A DNA stretch of 11,017 bases from Comamonas sp. (GTDB lineage: Bacteria > Pseudomonadota > Gammaproteobacteria > Burkholderiales > Burkholderiaceae_C): the NCBI GenBank assembly GCA_018384835.1, contig JAHAYB010000053.1, positions 1-11,017 on the forward strand. The letters run 5' to 3'. The notes below the pieces were generated by a model. It did no database searches and was not told the DNA's origin. It saw nothing but the letters and a program-made list of their open reading frames with translations. Positions 6,262-11,017 of the stretch are shown in pieces. The position numbers and the translations under genes were made by a program. The stretch's first letter is position 1. The number at the start of each line of letters is the position of its first letter.

Positions 6262-7234
6262 ATCCCGCTTCTGCACTCTGCACGGCGCAACGATGGGCAC
6301 GCGCTGGTCGGTGACGCTGGATGCGATTCCTCAAGGAACAGAGCTGCGAGCACTGGAGCAGGCGCTGGCTGCTGCCGTCGAGCAGGTGGACGCGCAAATG
6401 TCGCCCTGGAAGCCCGATAGCGCCCTGATGCGTTTGAACAATAGCGCAGTTGGCACTTGGGTAGAGCTGCCCGCGCAGATGCTGGCTGTCCTGACCCGCT
6501 CCTTGGAGATTGCCAAGCTCAGTGGTGGTGCGTTTGATCCGACTGTGGGCGCATTGGTCAATGCCTGGGGCTTTGGCGCAAGGAGCGACCACCCCCAAGC
6601 AACGGCGATTGCGTCGGCACGCCAAGCTGCCCAGCCCCACGGCTATCGCCATCTGGAAATCGATCCGCAGGGCGTACGCGCTCGCAAACACGCCGACCTA
6701 CAGCTAGACCTGTGCGGCATTGCCAAAGGCTACGGCGTGGATTGCATGGTGGAAATTTTGCGCGAGCACGGCATCAGACATGCTTTAGCGGCGCTGGACG
6801 GCGAGTTGTACGCCTTGGGCGCAAAAAATCTCCAAGGTGAACTTTGGCCGATTGCCATAGAAAGCCCGGATACCCAGCGCCGAACTTGCCACTCGGTGAT
6901 TGAACTACAAGACCTGGCCTTGGCGACCTCGGGGGACTACCGTCGCTATTGGGAAATCAACGGTGCGCATCTGGCGCATACCATGCATCCGCACAAAGCC
7001 GCGCCACTGAACAACGCCGTGGCATCGGTGACAGTGCTGGCTCCTACTTGCATGGATGCCGATGCTTGGGCGACAGCACTGCTGGTGCTCGGAGTCGGGG
7101 AAGGCATGGCATTGTCGCAGCGCCTGGGGATAGAAGCCCTGTGGCTACTGCGCCGGGGCGAGGGCTTCAAGGACTTGGTGGAGCTGGGGCTAGGGCGCTT
7201 TGCCATGCAGCAGCCAGCGCCAAAGCCGGAATGA
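6242..7234 (+). CDS. apbE: FAD:protein FMN transferase (ApbE)
   Basis: This 330-aa ApbE-family enzyme links FMN from FAD covalently to Thr or Ser of target proteins, using Mg2+. Visible motifs are HGATMGTRWSV (14-24), GGAFDPTVGALVNAWGFG (95-112), LDLCGIAKGYGVD (155-167), ATSGDYRRYW (228-237) and MDADAWATAL (271-280) with the metal-site Asp274 and Thr278. Where most members read DPxTGxP, this one reads HPHKAAP (249-255), and the usual GGE is DGE (186-188). ATG 6242 is chosen because GAGGG at 6232-6236 is well spaced. ATG 6212 would add ten residues but has no ribosome site. The gene overlaps the reductase stop by 20 bases. Neither start gives a signal peptide or lipobox, which is odd because classic ApbE acts in the periplasm. 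The probable substrate is the operon's DUF2271 protein. A role in thiamine synthesis is the outdated annotation. Confidence 0.92.
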   Translation: MPKTFSESRFCTLHGATMGTRWSVTLDAIPQGTELRALEQALAAAVEQVDAQMSPWKPDSALMRLNNSAVGTWVELPAQMLAVLTRSLEIAKLSGGAFDPTVGALVNAWGFGARSDHPQATAIASARQAAQPHGYRHLEIDPQGVRARKHADLQLDLCGIAKGYGVDCMVEILREHGIRHALAALDGELYALGAKNLQGELWPIAIESPDTQRRTCHSVIELQDLALATSGDYRRYWEINGAHLAHTMHPHKAAPLNNAVASVTVLAPTCMDADAWATALLVLGVGEGMALSQRLGIEALWLLRRGEGFKDLVELGLGRFAMQQPAPKPE

Positions 7235-8788
7235 CTACCCACCCGCAGCGGGCAGCCGCAAATGCACGCGCAGCCCGCCCAAGGCAGACGCAGCAGCGCT
7301 GACCTCACCGCCATAGGCCGCAGCCATTTCGCGCACGATGTGCAGCCCCAGGCCCGCGCCGGGGCGCTGCTCGTCCAGGCGCTGGCCGCGCTCAAAAATC
7401 GCTTGGCGCTGCTGGGCATCAGCAATGCCGGGGCCATCGTCCTCAACCACCAGGTGCAGATAGGGCTGCTGGCCTTGCGCTTCTTGCTCAAAGTAGCAGC
7501 GCAGCAAAACGCGGCTGCTGGCCCATTTGCCGGCGTTGTCAAGGAGATTGCCCAGCATTTCAAACAAATCCTCAGCCTCGCCCTTGAAGGCCAGCGCTTG
7601 CGGAATATCCTCGACGGCAAAATCAATGGCCGGATACAGCCGCGCCAGGGTACGCAGTAGGGCTTGCACCACGGGCGCTAGGGCGCAGCGCAAACCCGTA
7701 GCGCGCACGGCGGCGCTGGCGCGCGCTTGCGCCAGGTGGTAGTCCACATGGCGGCGTGCCAGGCCGACTTGCTCCTGAACGAGGGCAGCCAGCGCCTGGT
7801 GTTCGGGCGAGCGCTGGCTGGTGCTGCCATCCTGCGCTCCAGCGGCGGCATTGGCCAGCACCGCCAGCGGGGTGTGTAAGGCATGGGCGAGATTGCCCGC
7901 CTGGGTGCGGGCGCGCTCGACCATTTGTGCATTGCTGGCGAGCACATGGTTGAACTCTTGCACCAACGCAGAAAGCTCCTGCGGGTAAGCGCCATCGAGC
8001 TGCTGCGCCTGGCCGCTGCGCACACCAGCCAGCGCCTGCTGCATCCGCCCCAAGGGGCGCAGCACCCACTGCATTTGCACCAAAGCCGCTGCCAACAAAC
8101 CCACGGCCAAGCTGCCCAGACTCAGCAGCAACAAGCGGGTGAAGCGCTGCAAAGGCTCAGCCAGAAGCTGGCGGTCTGCAGCCACCGTCACGCGCAGCAC
8201 GGGGCTGTTCTCTTCGGGCAGATGCACATGGCGGCTCACAGCCAGCAACGCGCCGCCAGACTCCCCACCTAATTCCCCGCCAGCGCCGCTTTGCAAGGGC
8301 GGCAACTGCAACAGCGCAAAGCCTGCTGGCGGATGGCTTTGCCAGAGGGAGCGACCCTCGGGATCCAGCTCCAGGCGCTGGTCCCAGAGCGAGCGCGAGC
8401 GCAGCAGCCCGATTTGTGCCTGCTGGGCCTGCTGTGGCCAGGCATCCACCTGCCAATACAGGCCCGAGAGCGGACTGGAAAAGCGCGCATCCACCGCCAG
8501 ATGCGCCAGCGCCACGCCAGCACCGTTGCCATTGCCAGCGCTATCTTCATCCTCACCGCTGCGCAGCGCCCCGCTGATTTGGTTGAGTTGCAGTAGCAAA
8601 TGCGCCTCTAGCTGCGCCTGGATATGCTGGGCAAACAAGGAGCGCAGCCCCCAGCCTGTGAGCAGCAAACTCAGCACCAGCCCCACTGCCGCGCCCAGCA
8701 GCAGCCGCCAGCGCAGGCTGTAGGAGGTGGCGATTTGGCGATTGGTGCTCATGCCTTGCTGGGTGTGCGGATTGGCTTCTGGCTTCAT
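7235..8788 (-). CDS. PhoQ/QseC-like sensor histidine kinase
   Basis: This 517-aa inner-membrane sensor kinase has two membrane segments (about 28-50 and 217-240) flanking a periplasmic region of about 165 residues with Gly-rich and acidic stretches (78-96, 167-180). HAMP follows at about 241-292. The dimerisation box is GNLAHALHTPLAVLANA with phospho-acceptor His302, the HxLxTPLAVL form found in PhoQ-like kinases. The catalytic domain has the N box NLLDNAGKW (414-422), G1 DDGPGI (450-455) and G2 GAGLGLHIV (477-485). All key residues are present. ATG 8788 overlaps the response-regulator stop as ATGA, which argues for this start; ATG 8752 (MSTNRQ) is an alternative. Its stop at 7235 directly abuts the apbE stop on the other strand. 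The signal is unknown. The nearby PepSY gene and the reductase operon point to an envelope metal, redox or peptide cue. Confidence 0.92.
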   Translation of the reverse strand: MKPEANPHTQQGMSTNRQIATSYSLRWRLLLGAAVGLVLSLLLTGWGLRSLFAQHIQAQLEAHLLLQLNQISGALRSGEDEDSAGNGNGAGVALAHLAVDARFSSPLSGLYWQVDAWPQQAQQAQIGLLRSRSLWDQRLELDPEGRSLWQSHPPAGFALLQLPPLQSGAGGELGGESGGALLAVSRHVHLPEENSPVLRVTVAADRQLLAEPLQRFTRLLLLSLGSLAVGLLAAALVQMQWVLRPLGRMQQALAGVRSGQAQQLDGAYPQELSALVQEFNHVLASNAQMVERARTQAGNLAHALHTPLAVLANAAAGAQDGSTSQRSPEHQALAALVQEQVGLARRHVDYHLAQARASAAVRATGLRCALAPVVQALLRTLARLYPAIDFAVEDIPQALAFKGEAEDLFEMLGNLLDNAGKWASSRVLLRCYFEQEAQGQQPYLHLVVEDDGPGIADAQQRQAIFERGQRLDEQRPGAGLGLHIVREMAAAYGGEVSAAASALGGLRVHLRLPAAGG

Positions 8789-9441
8789 GACCTGAGCCGA
8801 TAGCCCATGCCGCGCACAGTCTCGATGCTGTCGGAGGGGAGTTTTTTGCGCAGCCGCCCAATAAAGACCTCAATGGTGTTGGAGTCGCGCTCGCTGTCCT
8901 GTGGGTAGAGGTGCTCGGACAACTGGCTGCGCGAGAACACCTGGCCGGGCTGCTGCATCAAGAGCGCCAGCAGCTTGAACTCGTGGCTGGTGAGGTTAAG
9001 CGGCTGCCCCTGCACCCAGACGCTGGCCTGGCGGGTATCCAGGCGTATGTCCCGGCACTGCCAAATGCTGCTAGCGTGGGGCGAGAGGCGGCGCAAGAGG
9101 GCACGTAGGCGCGCCAGCAGCTCCTCCATGTGAAAAGGCTTGGCCAGGTAGTCGTCGGCTCCTGCGTCCATGCCGGCGACTTTTTCCTGCCAGCTATTGC
9201 GCGCCGTGAGAATCAGCACCGGCATAGAGCACCCCTGCGCACGCCAGTGGCGCAGCACGCTCAAGCCATCCATCAGCGGCAAGCCCAGGTCGAGAATGAC
9301 GGCATCAAAGCTCTCCACCTCGCCCAGGTAGCAGCCTTCCTGGCCGTCGCTGGCCAGCTCCACCGTGTGCCCAGCAGCCGCCACCGCGCTGGCTAGCTGC
9401 GCCTGGAGCTGGGCTTCGTCTTCAATAATCAGTATGCGCAT
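8785..9441 (-). CDS. OmpR/PhoB-family response regulator
   Basis: This 218-aa DNA-binding response regulator is phosphorylated by the kinase encoded next to it. The receiver domain (1-118) has the acidic pocket (Glu7, Asp8), phospho-acceptor Asp51 in VILDLGLPLMDGL, Thr79 and Lys101 in DDYLAKPF. The winged-helix domain (about 125-218) contains LNLTSHEFKLLALLMQ, RSQLSEHLYP, NTIEVFIGRLRKKL and the end ETVRGMGYRLRS, all typical of the PhoP/QseB branch. The frame is open to 9516, but the family N-terminus MRILIIEDE begins at ATG 9441. The upstream extension would overlap the PepSY gene and is not family-like. It lies 25 bp after the PepSY stop, with only weak ribosome-site matches (GAGGA, far upstream). 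Likely targets are its own operon and the convergent electron-transfer operon; that is inference. Confidence 0.94.
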   Translation of the reverse strand: MRILIIEDEAQLQAQLASAVAAAGHTVELASDGQEGCYLGEVESFDAVILDLGLPLMDGLSVLRHWRAQGCSMPVLILTARNSWQEKVAGMDAGADDYLAKPFHMEELLARLRALLRRLSPHASSIWQCRDIRLDTRQASVWVQGQPLNLTSHEFKLLALLMQQPGQVFSRSQLSEHLYPQDSERDSNTIEVFIGRLRKKLPSDSIETVRGMGYRLRS

Positions 9442-9466
9442 GGTGAGAGGGGAGGCCGTTAAATCC

Positions 9467-9805
9467 TCAATGCCTGCTTTTTTGCTTGGTACGCAGCACC
9501 TTGCCATCCACGGCATCCAAGGTGATTTTCAGAATCGCCCCATCGGTTTGCAGCAGGCGCACGTCATAGACGTACTGGCCGTGCTTGCTTTCAAACTCCA
9601 CCTCCACCACCTGACCGGGGTATTGCTGCTCGACCTTGTCCAGAATGCTGCGCAGCGACAGCACCTTGCCCTCCTGCAAGGCTTGGCGCGCCTGCTCGTG
9701 GTCCATGCGCTCGGCATAAACTGGGGCGGCTGCCCCCGCCCACAGCGCCAGGCCAAGGCATAGGCCGCTGAGCGTCAAAACCCAAGGGGGAGTATGTGTT
9801 TTCAT
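9467..9805 (-). CDS. exported PepSY-domain protein, first gene of the two-component operon
   Basis: This 112-aa exported protein has a signal peptide (MKTHTPPWVL through the hydrophobic stretch LSGLCLGLALWAGAAAPVYA, cleavage after Ala31). A PepSY domain then fills the rest: DHEQARQALQEGKVLSLRSI, VEQQYPGQVVEVEFE, QYVYDVRLLQTDGAILKITL and DAVDGKVL. The start is ATG 9805, with GAAAGG 9 bases upstream on the minus strand. The longer frame from 9832 adds MADARKAST and spoils the signal peptide. PepSY domains are thought to inhibit proteases or modulate membrane partners. When encoded just before a response regulator and kinase, as here, the protein may feed into the sensor's periplasmic domain. 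It differs from the PepSY protein at 3078, having no cysteine in the mature part and no basic tail, so it is not a recent copy. Confidence 0.9.
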   Translation of the reverse strand: MKTHTPPWVLTLSGLCLGLALWAGAAAPVYAERMDHEQARQALQEGKVLSLRSILDKVEQQYPGQVVEVEFESKHGQYVYDVRLLQTDGAILKITLDAVDGKVLRTKQKSRH

Positions 9806-9850
9806 GGTGCTTGCCTTTCTTGCATCGGCCAAAAATCTAAAAAACCAAAA

Positions 9851-9879
9851 TTAGAACTGCGTTCTAAACCGCTTTCTAA
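9851..9879. promoter_or_regulatory. putative operator: repeated TTAGAA/TTCTAA half-sites
   Basis: TTAGAAC (9851-9857) and GTTCTAA (9861-9867) form a perfect inverted repeat around TGC. A further TTCTAA (9874-9879) lies 12 bp after TTCTAA at 9862, giving a direct repeat of about one helix turn. The cluster is 46-74 bp upstream of the PepSY / regulator / kinase operon, where an autoregulating OmpR-type protein would bind. The repeats are seen directly; the identity of the binder is inferred. Confidence 0.45.
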
Positions 9880-9933
9880 GCTAGCGGCCATGAACATGGG
9901 CTGAACAGTGCTGCTGCATGGCGGCGAAGCACA

Positions 9934-9957
9934 GCGGTTTGACTGTACAGTAACCGC
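9934..9957. promoter_or_regulatory. extended palindrome upstream of ogt
   Basis: The perfect 10-bp palindrome ACTGTACAGT (9942-9951) is flanked by complementary outer arms GCGGTT (9934-9939) and AACCGC (9952-9957). Only an unpaired TG (9940-9941) breaks the symmetry. It ends 5 bases before the possible GTG start at 9963 and 26 bases before ATG 9984. It is likely a repressor operator or mRNA hairpin for ogt. TTGACT at 9939 resembles a -35 element, but no matching -10 is visible. Confidence 0.5.
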
Positions 9958-9983
9958 AATCCGTGCAATCCGAGCCAATCCCT

Positions 9984-10541
9984 ATGCCCACCCTCTACCG
10001 AACCGAGCTTCCCACTCCCCTAGGCTCCATGCTGGCGATAGCCAGCCCGCAAGGCTTGTGCCTGCTGGAATTTATCGGGCAAAAACACCTAGAGCGCGAA
10101 ATTGCCCAAGTACGCCAAGCCCGCGGCGCGGTAGAGCAGCCCGGCCACAGCCCCATCCTGGCGCAGGCAGGCGAGCAACTGGCCGCCTATTTTGCGGGGC
10201 GCTTGCAGCAATTTAGCCTGCCGCTGGACATGGTGGGCACCAACTTTCAGCAGCGCGTTTGGCAGGCGCTGCTAGCCATTCCCTACGGCCAAACCTGGAG
10301 CTATGCGCAAGAGGCCGCCTTCATCCAGCAACCCAGCGCCGTGCGTGCCGTGGCCAATGCCAATGGGCAGAACAAAATCAGCATCATCATCCCCTGCCAC
10401 CGCGTCATTGGCAGCAATGGCACGTTAACTGGCTACGGCGGTGGCCTGCCGCGCAAAAAAGCCCTGCTGGCCTTGGAAGCAGGCCAAACCAACTGCGAAG
10501 AAAACATCCCCCTCCTAGGCAACCCCACCCATGCAGATTGA
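9984..10541 (+). CDS. ogt: methylated-DNA--[protein]-cysteine S-methyltransferase
   Basis: This O6-alkylguanine-DNA alkyltransferase (185 aa from ATG 9984) repairs O6-methylguanine by transferring the alkyl group irreversibly to its own cysteine. The active site is IIIPCHRVIG with Cys138. The helix-turn-helix region has FQQRVWQALLAIPYGQTWSYA and the arginine-finger segment SAVRAVANANGQNKISI. The C-terminal GYGGGLPRKKALLALE is complete. The N-terminus LYRTELPTPLGSMLAIAS matches the Ogt form without an Ada-type regulatory domain. A GTG at 9963 would add seven residues; neither start has a clear ribosome site, and ATG is preferred because the family homology begins there. The C-terminus has about 18 extra residues after the conserved core. 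Its stop overlaps the start of the following hydrolase gene, so the two are probably co-transcribed. The upstream palindrome may regulate it. Confidence 0.94.
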   Translation: MPTLYRTELPTPLGSMLAIASPQGLCLLEFIGQKHLEREIAQVRQARGAVEQPGHSPILAQAGEQLAAYFAGRLQQFSLPLDMVGTNFQQRVWQALLAIPYGQTWSYAQEAAFIQQPSAVRAVANANGQNKISIIIPCHRVIGSNGTLTGYGGGLPRKKALLALEAGQTNCEENIPLLGNPTHAD

Positions 10542-11017
10542 CCACTTCGCCATCTCCATTCCCAACCCTTATGACGCTGCTGGCACCGCCCAGGTGCAAG
10601 TACAGCGCTGGCTGGCTGCGGGGGCTGACCCTGCTGCCATCCCCGTGGTGTTGCTGCACGAATCGCTGGGCAGCATCGGCCAGTGGCGCAGCTTTCCCGC
10701 GCAGTTGGCCGAGGCTTTGCAGCGCCCGGTGCTGGCCTATGACCGTTTGGGCTTTGGCCAATCTACGCCACGCATTGCACCGCCCAGCTTTGGCTTTATT
10801 GAAGAGGAGGCGCAGCAATGCTTTCCCGCGCTCATGCAGGCGCTAGGGCTGGAGCGCTACGCCTTGCTGGGGCACAGCATTGGTGGGGTGATGGCTTTGC
10901 ATATTGCCGCTGCCCAGCCCCAGGCTTGCGCGGCGGTGATGTCGCTCTCTGCCCAAGCCTTTGTAGAAGAGCGCACGCTAGGGGGCATTCGCCAGGCGCA
11001 GCGGTTTTTTGCCGACC
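10531..11017 (+). CDS. alpha/beta hydrolase, N-terminal part (runs off the right edge)
   Basis: Translation from ATG 10531 gives 162 residues before the window ends, starting MQIDHFAISIPNPYDAAGTA. The alpha/beta-hydrolase fold is clear: the strand and oxyanion loop PVVLLHESLGSIGQW (38-52), AYDRLGFGQS (69-78), and the nucleophile elbow LLGHSIGG with Ser116. HESLGS in place of the more usual HG-type oxyanion loop is seen in some esterase and C-C hydrolase-like members. The catalytic acid and histidine lie beyond the window. The gene overlaps the ogt stop by 11 bases in another frame, indicating translational coupling. No signal peptide is visible, so it is cytosolic. The substrate cannot be told from this part. 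Confidence 0.85.
   Translation, partial: MQIDHFAISIPNPYDAAGTAQVQVQRWLAAGADPAAIPVVLLHESLGSIGQWRSFPAQLAEALQRPVLAYDRLGFGQSTPRIAPPSFGFIEEEAQQCFPALMQALGLERYALLGHSIGGVMALHIAAAQPQACAAVMSLSAQAFVEERTLGGIRQAQRFFAD

Noticed and set aside
9442..9516. Longer N-terminus for the response regulator (start 9516)
   Set aside because: It would overlap the PepSY gene, and the receiver domain fold begins exactly at MRILIIEDE.
9806..9832. Longer N-terminus for the second PepSY protein (start 9832)
   Set aside because: The ATG at 9805 has a good ribosome site and gives a clean signal peptide; the extension does neither.
9934..9957. LexA (SOS) box in front of ogt
   Set aside because: The CTGT and ACAG halves are fused with no 8-bp spacer, so it does not fit the CTGT-N8-ACAG form.

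Overview
The window reads as chromosomal DNA of a betaproteobacterium, most likely order Burkholderiales and close to Comamonadaceae. The basis is high-GC codon use, tightly packed genes, a DUF455 / gamma-carbonic-anhydrase / Hsp33 neighbourhood, and the sequence character of the Ogt and two-component proteins. This is inference from recognisable families, not from a search. I see no mobile element, CRISPR array, tRNA or rRNA. No gap without a gene exceeds about 180 bp.

Left part (1-2944): the start of a minus-strand EAL-HDOD signalling protein that runs off the left edge; a minus-strand DUF455 ferritin-like protein; a divergent gamma-class carbonic anhydrase-like hexapeptide protein; and hslO (Hsp33). 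An imperfect-length array of an octanucleotide repeat lies just upstream of the EAL-HDOD gene.

Centre (about 2945-7234): a four-gene plus-strand operon that looks like a transmembrane electron-export system. It encodes a small exported PepSY protein, an exported DUF2271 protein carrying a TGAS motif that resembles an ApbE flavinylation site, a 745-aa fusion of a PepSY-type four-helix membrane domain (four candidate haem-ligand histidines) with a cytosolic flavodoxin-FAD-NAD(P) reductase, and ApbE (FAD:protein FMN transferase). The inferred route is NAD(P)H to FAD to FMN to membrane haem to covalently bound FMN on the periplasmic DUF2271 protein to an unknown acceptor. The leader has a perfect 10-bp hairpin covering the best Shine-Dalgarno site. 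The ATG that this site serves is one base out of frame with the PepSY coding sequence, just before a C5 tract.

Right of it (7235-9805): a convergent minus-strand operon of a second exported PepSY protein, an OmpR/PhoB-type response regulator and a PhoQ-like histidine kinase. It abuts apbE stop-to-stop with no intervening base and probably senses an envelope signal linked to the electron-export operon. Its upstream region has repeated TTAGAA/TTCTAA half-sites.

Right edge: ogt (O6-alkylguanine-DNA methyltransferase), preceded by a palindrome, then an alpha/beta hydrolase that overlaps ogt and runs off the right end.
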